Of a stretch of 64,000 nt of DNA, positions 17,785 through 25,721 are shown one piece after another. Position 1 is the stretch's first letter; every line of letters begins with the position of its first letter. Source of the stretch: CAMLJR01 sp964631955 (GTDB taxonomy: Bacteria > Pseudomonadota > Gammaproteobacteria > Pseudomonadales > CAMLJR01); the NCBI GenBank assembly GCA_964631955.1, contig CAZWBA010000001.1:396614-460613 (forward strand), in the 5' to 3' direction. The notes under the pieces are model-generated. The model did not search any database, was not told the DNA's origin, and saw only the letters and a program-made list of their open reading frames with translations. The position numbers and the translations under genes were made by a program.

Positions 17785-18401
17785 CTCCCGATCAGCGCAT
17801 ATTCGGCGCGCGATTCAATATCCAGATTCGTATGACACAGGCAATTTACCAGTTGCACGATAAAGCGCCCGCTCAACCCCCAGATGGTGTAGTGCTCGTA
17901 CTGGAAGCGCGCGGATATGCGCTCGTCTCCCTCGAATCGAATGCGGTCCGCGCGCAGATTTTTTGCGTCGGCAAAAAATGCCAGTGGCACGTAAAGAATT
18001 TCCGTTACCTCACCCGGCTCGGCCCGCAACTCGACATCGGGGGGAATCACCACCACGACCGGCGTTACAAATAAATTGCTGATACTCACCTGCGACATCA
18101 GCATGCCCGCATAGCTAACACTTTCGCTTGGCAGCGCCACCTCTTCCCAGGCTTCGCGTAATGCCGTTGCAAAAATATCGACATCCTCGGGATCGCGTTT
18201 ACCGCCAGGAAAAGCGATTTCGCCCGGATGCGTCGGCAGATTCAACGCGCGCCGGATCATGAGCAAGCGCGGTGCTGCTTCATCGGTCAATGCCATCAAT
18301 ACTGCCGCCTGTCTGGGTGAACCCGGGGGCGGGCATACGTTTTGCTCTGTTGAAGTCAGGACAAGCGCGTGCTGCAGACGCTGTAGTAAATCGCTGGCCA
18401 A
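17781..18401 (-). CDS. Nudix CoA pyrophosphatase-like hydrolase
   Basis: 206 residues. UPF0035-type opening (RQAAVLMAL, LLMIRRALNLPTHPGEIAFPGGKRDPED) fits NudL-type CoA diphosphatases. The Nudix box reads GGKRDPEDVDIF ATALREAWEEVAL: the first Glu of GX5E is Asp, and the Gly near the end is Ala, so metal binding may be altered, though REAWEE is intact. Expected product: 4'-phosphopantetheine plus 3',5'-ADP from CoA. Overlaps the carbonic anhydrase-like gene. Confidence 0.8.
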   Translation of the reverse strand: MASDLLQRLQHALVLTSTEQNVCPPPGSPRQAAVLMALTDEAAPRLLMIRRALNLPTHPGEIAFPGGKRDPEDVDIFATALREAWEEVALPSESVSYAGMLMSQVSISNLFVTPVVVVIPPDVELRAEPGEVTEILYVPLAFFADAKNLRADRIRFEGDERISARFQYEHYTIWGLSGRFIVQLVNCLCHTNLDIESRAEYALIGS

Positions 18402-18515
18402 AGTGATTCCTCATGGGCGACGGACGGTCATTGCGGGTGCAAGGATATACCGGCATGCTGCCTTCAGGAAAAGAAGTTATCACCCGATTCTGAGCAGGGA
18501 GACGGGAGGATTGAA

Positions 18516-18869
18516 GTGGTCAAAGTTGAATTGCCAGGCTTCGATACGCTGCGCTATCTGGCGGAGCACGATCCAGACCGCCTCGAATTATTGCGCAATG
18601 CGCTGACTGAAATGCTGATTGCTCGCTCGCCGGAAGAATCGCGCCAGCGTTTGCGCGGTTTGCAGTTTCAAATCAACGCGCGCGTGAAACTGGCCGCCAA
18701 CCCTATCGCCGCATGCATGGCAGTGTCATCGATGATGCATGACACATTGAATCAGTTGCGGCGTACGCTGGTCGATGGACCGGACGAAGCAATTGCACAA
18801 ACAGCGAGCGCGCGCATCATTCCATTTCGTTCCCGCATCGAACCAAATACCGAGTTTTCCAGAGATTAA
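18516..18869 (+). CDS. DUF3135 protein
   Basis: 117 residues from a GTG at 18516, placed 6 bp after GGAGG. Family markers: LPGFDTLRYLAEHDPDRLELLRNALTEMLI and RGLQFQINARVKLAANPIAACMAVSSMMHDTL. Small, helical and soluble; function unknown. Its stop overlaps the stop of the opposing NIF3-like gene by 4 bp. Confidence 0.8.
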   Translation: MVKVELPGFDTLRYLAEHDPDRLELLRNALTEMLIARSPEESRQRLRGLQFQINARVKLAANPIAACMAVSSMMHDTLNQLRRTLVDGPDEAIAQTASARIIPFRSRIEPNTEFSRD

Positions 18870-19177
18870 AAGCGTTCGAGCTTCCACACCTGATACGCAG
18901 GTTCTTCGTAGGGATGAGCCTGCTTCAATGCAGCGACCGCAGAAGTAATTAGCGCGTCGTCGCACACCAGCTCCACTTTATACTCCTCGACCGCTTCGAT
19001 ATTGCCCTGCGAACCGATAAAAGGATCGGCACCTGCAAGCGGTCGAAATTGTCCTTGTCCCGCCGCCTGCCAGCAGCAGCTGTCGTAATCGCCGATGCGC
19101 CCTGCACCGGCATCGAACAAGGCCTGCTTCACTTGCTCCAGATGCGACGCCGGCACATAAACGCACAATTTATACAT
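18866..19177 (-). CDS. NIF3/YqfO-type small domain protein
   Basis: 103 residues matching the ferredoxin-like insert of YqfO: MYKLCVYVPASHLEQVKQALFDAGAGRIGDYDSCCW, then FRPLAGADPFIG and HPYEEPAYQVWKL. The family resembles CutA in fold; its role is unknown. It lies where yajC-secDF usually follow queA-tgt. Confidence 0.85.
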   Translation of the reverse strand: MYKLCVYVPASHLEQVKQALFDAGAGRIGDYDSCCWQAAGQGQFRPLAGADPFIGSQGNIEAVEEYKVELVCDDALITSAVAALKQAHPYEEPAYQVWKLERF

Positions 19178-19242
19178 GACTCGCTCCGTGACGACTGCTT
19201 TGTAAGAACGGCCTTATGGAATTATTTTTACGAAGACCGTTT

Positions 19243-20364
19243 TCATAACGAACCGGCCTCGATTTTCTGACGCTCGTAAAAATCGCTCGCGAATTGCCGC
19301 AGGTCGTTGTGCTCGATAGCATCGCGGATGGCCGCCATATGGCGCTGATAAAAACGCAGATTGTGAATCGTATTCAGTTGGGCACCGACCATTTCGCCGC
19401 ATTTATCGAGATGATACAGATAACCGCGCGTGAAATTCTGACAGGTATAGCAATCGCACCCCTCCTCTAACGGACGCGTGCTGTGGCGATGTTTCGAGTT
19501 GCGAATACGCACGACACCATGATCGGTGAACAGATGGCCATTGCGCGCATTGCGCGTCGGCATGACGCAATCGAACATATCGATACCGCGCATCACCGCT
19601 TCGAGAATGTCCTCGGGCTTGCCGACACCCATCAGATAACGCGGTTTTTCGCGCGGCATTTCCGGCGTTAAATTATCGAGCACCATCAGCATCTCATCTT
19701 TCGGTTCTCCGACCGACAGACCGCCGATCGCATAACCATCGAAGCCGATTTGCTGCAAACCATTGAGCGATTCGCTGCGCAGTGACGGATACATGCCGCC
19801 CTGCACGATACCGAACAGTGCCGATGGATTATCGCCGTGCGCGCGCCGCGAACGCTCGGCCCAGCGCAACGACAACTCCATCGAATGCCGTGCTTCGGTT
19901 TCCGTCGCGGGATACGGCGTGCACTCGTCGAAAATCATCACGATGTCGGAGCCCAAATCGCGCTGCACTCGCATCGACGTTTCAGGATCGAGAAATACCG
20001 GACTGCCATCGACCGGCGATTTGAACGATACCCCTTGCTCGGTAATTTTGCGCAATTCGCCGAGACTGAATACCTGAAAGCCGCCCGAGTCGGTGAGAAT
20101 CGGCTTCTGCCAATTGATGAAATCATGCAGATCGCCGTGTGCTTTCACCACTTCGGTGCCGGGTCGCAGCATCAAGTGAAACGTATTGCCGAGAATGATT
20201 TGTGCGCCGATGGCTTCGATATCACGCTGCATGATCGCCTTCACCGTGCCATAAGTGCCCACGGGCATGAAGGCCGGCGTTTCGACAATGCCGCGCGGAA
20301 ATTTCAAACGGCCGCGTCGCGCTGCACCATCGGTATTGTCGATTTCGAATTGCATGAAACTCAT
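19243..20364 (-). CDS. tgt: tRNA-guanine transglycosylase
   Basis: 373 residues. Exchanges guanine-34 for preQ1 in queuosine tRNAs. Motifs: LGNTFHLMLRPG, the catalytic Asp region ILTDSGGFQVFSL, FDECTPYPATE, GGLSVGEPKDEM, and the zinc site CDCYTCQNFTRGYLYHL. All catalytic and metal residues are visible. Downstream of queA by 29 bp in the same direction. Confidence 0.98.
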   Translation of the reverse strand: MSFMQFEIDNTDGAARRGRLKFPRGIVETPAFMPVGTYGTVKAIMQRDIEAIGAQIILGNTFHLMLRPGTEVVKAHGDLHDFINWQKPILTDSGGFQVFSLGELRKITEQGVSFKSPVDGSPVFLDPETSMRVQRDLGSDIVMIFDECTPYPATETEARHSMELSLRWAERSRRAHGDNPSALFGIVQGGMYPSLRSESLNGLQQIGFDGYAIGGLSVGEPKDEMLMVLDNLTPEMPREKPRYLMGVGKPEDILEAVMRGIDMFDCVMPTRNARNGHLFTDHGVVRIRNSKHRHSTRPLEEGCDCYTCQNFTRGYLYHLDKCGEMVGAQLNTIHNLRFYQRHMAAIRDAIEHNDLRQFASDFYERQKIEAGSL

Positions 20365-20393
20365 TGCATCTTTCTCAAAAAGCGATCTAAAAA

Positions 20394-21434
20394 TTAACTC
20401 GGGAATATCAGCATGGCATCGCCGTAACTGAAGAAGCGATAACGTTGTTCTACCGCCTCGCGATACGCGTTCAGTATATTTTCACGGCCCGCGAGTGCGC
20501 TCACCAGCATCAACAAAGTCGATTCGGGCAAGTGGAAATTCGTCAGCAATACATCGACCGTCCTGAATCGATAGCCGGGATAAATAAAAATCCGTGTATC
20601 GCCTCTGTAAGGCGCAATTTCGCCAGTGCTCGATGCGCTTTCCAGCGCGCGCACGCTCGTCGTACCGATTGCGATCACCCTTCCGCCACGCACACGTGTT
20701 GCTCTGATCTGCGCGCATAATTCCGCATCGACTTCGATATATTCGGCGTGCATACGATGATCGAGAATATTATCGACGCGAACGGGTTGAAACGTACCCG
20801 CACCGACATGCAAGGTCACATAACCCAACTCGACACCGACTTCGCGGCAACGTTGCAAATACGCTTCGCTGAAATGCAATCCCGCCGTCGGCGCCGCAAC
20901 AGCTCCTTCGCGTTGCGCATACACGGTTTGATAACGCTCGCGATCGGACAAGGTATCTTCACGATCGATATACGGCGGCAATGGCATATGGCCGAGTTCA
21001 TTGAGCACGCTCAGCGCATCGCGCGCAAATTCGAGCGTGTATAAATCGTTTTCCTTACCGAGTACGGTGACAATCTCTTCGGTTAATTCGCCGCCCTCGG
21101 TTTTCGATATAAAAACCTGGGTACCGGATTTAACGGTTCGATTCGCGCGCATATGCGCCAGTGCCCTGCGCGAATCGCGTAAACGTTCGATCAGAATTTC
21201 GATGCGGCCACCGCTCGCCTTCGCGCCGAACAATCGCGCTGGCACCACCCGCGTATTGTTGAACACGAGCAGATCGCCGGGCCGCAAATAGTCGATGAGA
21301 TCGACAAACCGCTGATGCGCAATCGCACCGCTTTTGCCATCGAGTACCAGCAGACGGCTGCCCGTGCGCTCCGCAGCGGGATGGCGCGCGATCAGCTCAT
21401 CGGGCAACTCGTAGTGAAAATCGGCTAGTTTCAT
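20394..21434 (-). CDS. queA: S-adenosylmethionine:tRNA ribosyltransferase-isomerase
   Basis: 346 residues. Transfers and isomerises the ribosyl moiety of SAM onto preQ1-tRNA to give epoxyqueuosine. Motifs: DFHYELPDELIARHPAAERTGSRLL, DLLVFNNTRVVPARLFG, AAPTAGLHFSEAYL, GAGTFQPVR and LLTNFHLPESTLLMLVSA. First gene of queA-tgt. Confidence 0.98.
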   Translation of the reverse strand: MKLADFHYELPDELIARHPAAERTGSRLLVLDGKSGAIAHQRFVDLIDYLRPGDLLVFNNTRVVPARLFGAKASGGRIEILIERLRDSRRALAHMRANRTVKSGTQVFISKTEGGELTEEIVTVLGKENDLYTLEFARDALSVLNELGHMPLPPYIDREDTLSDRERYQTVYAQREGAVAAPTAGLHFSEAYLQRCREVGVELGYVTLHVGAGTFQPVRVDNILDHRMHAEYIEVDAELCAQIRATRVRGGRVIAIGTTSVRALESASSTGEIAPYRGDTRIFIYPGYRFRTVDVLLTNFHLPESTLLMLVSALAGRENILNAYREAVEQRYRFFSYGDAMLIFPS

Positions 21435-21586
21435 GTGGTTCGTATATACGGCCCGGGGCGCTGCGCAAATGAACGCATATTAAAATGGGCACGCTGCAAA
21501 AGGGGCCGGCAAGGGTATCGGAAAGCCGAAAAACTCGCCAGTTTTGCTCAGGATTTCAGCGAAAACCGCGGGCGCCGGCAATTTGA

Positions 21587-21614
21587 TTGACCTCGCCGGC
21601 GCGATTGTTATAAT
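21587..21614 (+). promoter_or_regulatory. Sigma-70 promoter of the tRNA gene
   Basis: TTGACC (21587-21592) and TATAAT (21609-21614), 16 bp apart, followed by a GC-rich discriminator, typical of stable RNA promoters under stringent control. Start expected near 21621, 17 nt before the tRNA. Confidence 0.85.
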
Positions 21615-21637
21615 CGCGCCTCGCTTTTTCCCTCCCG

Positions 21638-21724
21638 GCCCGGGTGGCGAAATCGGTAGACGCAGCGGATTCAAAATCCGCCGTTGGTGACAACATGACG
21701 GTTCGAGTCCGTCCCCGGGCACCA
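21638..21724 (+). tRNA. tRNA-Leu (anticodon CAA)
   Basis: 87 nt including an encoded CCA. Acceptor GCCCGGG pairs with CCCGGGC; D-arm GGTAGACGC; anticodon loop TTCAAAA in a GCGGA/TCCGC stem reads CAA (UUG codons); a long variable arm as in class II tRNAs; T-arm loop TTCGAGT. Confidence 0.98.
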
Positions 21725-21755
21725 TAATTCCCTCATCTTAATTATTATCGCCCCG

Positions 21756-22382
21756 TCATGTCGCCGTAGCGCATGCACTTTTTGCCAGCATCGCATGCAC
21801 CTTCAACAGCGCGGCGCAGGAAATCACATCGGTAATTTTTCCATCCATGACCCATTGAATCGCTTCGTCGAGCGGCAGGCGCAGTAATTCCAGATCGGCT
21901 TCGGTATGTTCAAGCTGCTGCCTGCCCGCGCTTAAATCCTTCGCGAGATAAACCACCCCCTCTTCGTCCGTTACCGATTTGGAAATATGCAGGTGCATGA
22001 GCTCCTGCCACTGCGCGGCACGCATGCCCGTCTCTTCGAGTAATTCACGCTGTGCGGCGATGAGCGGATCTTCGTCAAGGCTGCCGCCGCCCATCGGAAT
22101 TTCCCATAGCGCAGTATTCAATGTGTAGCGAAATTGCCGCACCAGCCACGTATGATTTTCGTCGTCGACGGGAACGATGCCGATGGCGCGCGATTTGAAA
22201 TGCACGACGCCGTAAATGCCTTCGGTACCCGCGGGCGTCCTCACATTTTCGTGGGTGATGCGGATCCACGGATTGTCGTACACGGTTTTCGTATCGAGGC
22301 GGCGCCACGGTCCTACTTTCTCACCGCGCTCAACCGCTTCGCCCTTATGTGAGTCCTGCACTGTACGGATTTCGTCACTCAT
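21756..22382 (-). CDS. Nudix hydrolase, ADP-ribose pyrophosphatase-like
   Basis: 208 residues. The Nudix box is complete: GGGSLDEDPLIAAQRELLEETGM (GX5EX7REUXEEXG). N-terminal strand DNPWIRITHENVRTPAGTEGIYGVVHFKSRAIGIVPVD fits the ADP-sugar pyrophosphatase group, which cleaves ADP-ribose to AMP and ribose 5-phosphate. Substrate is inferred only from group. Divergent from gcvP across 125 bp. Confidence 0.85.
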   Translation of the reverse strand: MSDEIRTVQDSHKGEAVERGEKVGPWRRLDTKTVYDNPWIRITHENVRTPAGTEGIYGVVHFKSRAIGIVPVDDENHTWLVRQFRYTLNTALWEIPMGGGSLDEDPLIAAQRELLEETGMRAAQWQELMHLHISKSVTDEEGVVYLAKDLSAGRQQLEHTEADLELLRLPLDEAIQWVMDGKITDVISCAALLKVHAMLAKSACATAT

Positions 22383-22507
22383 CGCCGCGCCACTGCTCCA
22401 AATCGACAGCGGCGAGTGTAATGCAGCCGGCCCGCAGGCAGAAATCCCGGCCCCAAATATGGTTTAATACGCGCCCTTCCCAGCCTCAACCATCGCGGAC
22501 GCATTCC

Positions 22508-25420
22508 ATGACCAGCGGCTCATTTTCATTGTCACAAAATTCCGTTTTGACGCCTGAAGCTTTCGCTCCGCGCCACATTGGGCCAGATCGCGCGCAGATC
22601 GCCGGAATGCTGCAGACGATCGGCGCGAGTTCGCTGCAACAACTGATGGAATCGACCGTACCGGAATCGATTCTGCGTCGCGACACGATGGATTTGCCGG
22701 CCGCGCTCAGCGAGCAGGAAGCGCTGACAAAATTGCGCGCAATCGCAGCGCAGAACAAGGTCTTTCGCTCGTACATCGGCATGGGCTATTACGATACGTT
22801 CACGCCCACGGTGATTTTGCGCAATGTGCTTGAAAATCCCGGCTGGTATACCGCGTACACGCCGTATCAGCCCGAGATTTCGCAGGGTCGCCTGGAAGGC
22901 TTATTGAATTACCAGCAGGTCGTGCTCGATTTGACGGGCATGGAATTGGCGAATGCTTCATTGCTCGATGAAGGCACCGCCGCCGCTGAAGCGATGACGC
23001 TGCTTCAGCGCGCAAACAACTCTCGTCTCAAGGGAAAAGCGCGTAGCGAGAGTTTTTTTATCGCCGATGATTGTCATCCGCAAACGATTGCTGTTGTAAC
23101 AACGCGTGCGCATCATCTCGGTTTCAAAACTGTCATCGGCAATCCCGCGACCGATTTAATCGGCAACGATTTCTTCGGCGCGCTGATTCAATACCCGAAC
23201 ACGTACGGCGCCATCGATGATCCGCGCACGCTGATCGAACAGGCTCATCAACAAAATACACTGGTTGTCGTTGCCGCCGATTTATTGAGCCTGGTGCTGC
23301 TCACACCGCCAGGCGAAATGGGGGCCGATGTCGTCGTCGGCAACAGTCAGCGCTTTGGCGTGCCGATGGGCTACGGCGGACCGCACGCGGCATTTTTCGC
23401 AACACGCGACGAGTACAAACGTTCGGCGCCGGGACGCATCATCGGCGTCTCGATCGATCGCCACGGCAATCAGGCATTGCGTATGGCGATGCAAACGCGC
23501 GAGCAACATATCCGCCGCGAAAAAGCCACGAGCAATATCTGCACGGCGCAAGCATTGCTATCGATCTGCACCGCGTTTTATGCGCAATACCACGGCCCCG
23601 AAGGTTTGAAGAAAATCGCAGGCCGCGTCAATCGTCTCACGCAAATTCTTGCCAGCGGCCTGCAGAAAGTCGGTGTCACTGTCGAAAATAAAAACTATTT
23701 CGATACGCTAACACTGAATGTTGGCGGCGATCAGAAATCGATAATCGCGCGCGCCGAAGCTGCGCAAATCAATTTGCGCAAAGCTGGCAGCGATCGTATC
23801 GGCGTCGCCATCGATGAAACCACGTCGCCGATCGATATCGCTCAACTGTGGGAAGTCATCGCGGGTAAAACCATCGCGTTCACCGTCGAACAGCTCGACA
23901 ACGAACTCAACAGCGCGTCGAGCATTCCGAAGGAATTGCAGCGCAGCAGTGCGTTTCTCACGCATCCGGTATTTAACAGCTATCACTCCGAAACCGAGAT
24001 GCTGCGCTATATGAAGCGCCTCGAAAATAAAGACATCGCGCTGAATCAGACGATGATTGCGCTCGGCTCATGCACGATGAAACTGAATGCGACCGCGGAA
24101 ATGATTCCAATCACGTGGCCCGAATTCAATCGCCTGCATCCTTTTGCCCCCCTGGCACAAACCACGGGGTATCAGCAATTATTCCGCGATCTCGAAAAAA
24201 TGCTGATGGAAACCACGGGCTACGATGCAGTTTCGCTGCAACCCAACGCGGGTTCGCAGGGCGAATATGCTGGTCTGCTTGCAATCAAGCGTTACCACGA
24301 AAGCAAAAACGAGGGTCATCGCGACATCGTGCTGATTCCAAGCTCTGCGCACGGCACCAACCCGGCGAGCGCGGCACTGGCGGGTTTGAAAATCGTGATC
24401 GTCGATTGCGATAGCAGTGGCAACGTCAATATCGATGATTTGCGCCTCAAGGCCGGGCAACACAAAAACAATTTGTGCGCGCTGATGGCAACGTATCCGT
24501 CGACACACGGTGTATTCGAGGAAGGCATTCGCGAAATCTGCCAGATCGTGCACGATCACGGCGGCCAGGTTTATGTCGATGGCGCAAACATGAACGCGCT
24601 CGTCGGTGTCGCCGCGCCGGGTAAATTCGGCGCCGATGTTTCGCACATCAATCTGCACAAAACATTTTGCATTCCGCACGGCGGCGGCGGCCCCGGCATG
24701 GGACCGATCGGCGTTGCGAAACATTTGCAGCCGTTCCTGCCAAGCAATCCGGTGCAACCCGTTTACGATCTACCCGCAACGAATGACACCGTTTCCGCAG
24801 CACCGTGGGGCAGCGCATCGATTCTGCCGATTTCGTGGATGTACGCCGCGATGATGGGGCCTGACGGTTTAACTCAGGCGACGCAAGTGGCGATTCTCAA
24901 CGCGAATTATGTCGCTGCGCGTTTGCGCGATTCCTATCCCGTGCTCTACACCGGCCGCAATGGCCGCGTCGCGCACGAATGCATCATCGATATGCGTCCT
25001 TTGAAAGAAGCGACCGGAATCACCGAAGAAGATATTGCAAAACGCCTGATGGATTTCGGCTTCCACGCACCGACGATGTCATTCCCTGTCGCAGGAACGC
25101 TGATGATCGAACCCACCGAAAGCGAATCGCGCGAAGAACTCGATCGTTTCTGCGATGCGCTCATTCATATTCGCGGCGAAATCGAACGCGTCAAACTCGG
25201 CGAATTCGATGCGCAGGATAACCCGCTCAAAAACGCACCGCACACCGCAGCGGAATTGGTCGCCGACAAATGGGAGCACCGCTATACGCGAGAGGAAGCA
25301 GCGTATCCAATGCCGTCATTGCGCGATCGCAAATACTGGCCGCCGGTTGCGCGCCTCGATAACGTGTACGGTGATCGGAATTTATTCTGTGCATGCCCGG
25401 GGATTGAGGCGTACAAATAA
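22508..25420 (+). CDS. gcvP: Glycine dehydrogenase (decarboxylating), P-protein
   Basis: 970 residues in one chain (E. coli 957) from MTSGSFSLSQNSVLTPEAF; the longer upstream frame overlaps the Nudix gene and lacks a ribosome site. Both homologous halves are present; the PLP lysine lies in HINLHKTFCIPHGGGGPG. Other markers: RHIGP near the start, the TAYTPYQPEISQGRLEGLLN segment and LGSCTMKLNA. Part of the glycine cleavage system. gcvT and gcvH are not adjacent, so they must lie elsewhere. Confidence 0.98.
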   Translation: MTSGSFSLSQNSVLTPEAFAPRHIGPDRAQIAGMLQTIGASSLQQLMESTVPESILRRDTMDLPAALSEQEALTKLRAIAAQNKVFRSYIGMGYYDTFTPTVILRNVLENPGWYTAYTPYQPEISQGRLEGLLNYQQVVLDLTGMELANASLLDEGTAAAEAMTLLQRANNSRLKGKARSESFFIADDCHPQTIAVVTTRAHHLGFKTVIGNPATDLIGNDFFGALIQYPNTYGAIDDPRTLIEQAHQQNTLVVVAADLLSLVLLTPPGEMGADVVVGNSQRFGVPMGYGGPHAAFFATRDEYKRSAPGRIIGVSIDRHGNQALRMAMQTREQHIRREKATSNICTAQALLSICTAFYAQYHGPEGLKKIAGRVNRLTQILASGLQKVGVTVENKNYFDTLTLNVGGDQKSIIARAEAAQINLRKAGSDRIGVAIDETTSPIDIAQLWEVIAGKTIAFTVEQLDNELNSASSIPKELQRSSAFLTHPVFNSYHSETEMLRYMKRLENKDIALNQTMIALGSCTMKLNATAEMIPITWPEFNRLHPFAPLAQTTGYQQLFRDLEKMLMETTGYDAVSLQPNAGSQGEYAGLLAIKRYHESKNEGHRDIVLIPSSAHGTNPASAALAGLKIVIVDCDSSGNVNIDDLRLKAGQHKNNLCALMATYPSTHGVFEEGIREICQIVHDHGGQVYVDGANMNALVGVAAPGKFGADVSHINLHKTFCIPHGGGGPGMGPIGVAKHLQPFLPSNPVQPVYDLPATNDTVSAAPWGSASILPISWMYAAMMGPDGLTQATQVAILNANYVAARLRDSYPVLYTGRNGRVAHECIIDMRPLKEATGITEEDIAKRLMDFGFHAPTMSFPVAGTLMIEPTESESREELDRFCDALIHIRGEIERVKLGEFDAQDNPLKNAPHTAAELVADKWEHRYTREEAAYPMPSLRDRKYWPPVARLDNVYGDRNLFCACPGIEAYK

Positions 25421-25721
25421 AAAATTGCGTGCGTGCGTGCTTGCTTGAGCATGTGAAATGAAAGCGGCCGGCGGCGTACGCTACCTGAGGTAGCGTCGAT
25501 GAACACCACCGTGCCGCTGCCAGTCTCATCGTGCGCGTATTACAACAGCGATTGCTTTCGGAGAGGCAATGAAAGTGGTCGAAGTGATGCAGCAAATGCA
25601 TCCGAATACTTCAATGATTCAAAAAACCCACGAAATACCGTACGTTTTCGCTGAAATTCCGCCGGCATAGTTATTGCTGAAGCCAGAGACTTCCAATTTG
25701 CCATCAGGAGCGGGGCTCGGC
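25421..25721. other. 301-bp intergenic stretch with palindrome
   Basis: Directly after gcvP is a GTGC/TTGC microrepeat (about 25425-25448). A perfect palindrome with 8-bp arms (ACGCTACC/GGTAGCGT, 3-nt centre) lies at 25478-25496; it could be an operator or part of gcvP termination, but there is no T-tract. I see no convincing gene or promoter in the rest. Confidence 0.5.

Noticed and set aside
21480..21725. Open frame of 81 codons over the tRNA
   Set aside because: It is antisense to tRNA-Leu and its promoter; tRNA sequence explains it.
25425..25448. GTGC/TTGC run as CRISPR or VNTR
   Set aside because: Only a few 4-bp units; no spacers.
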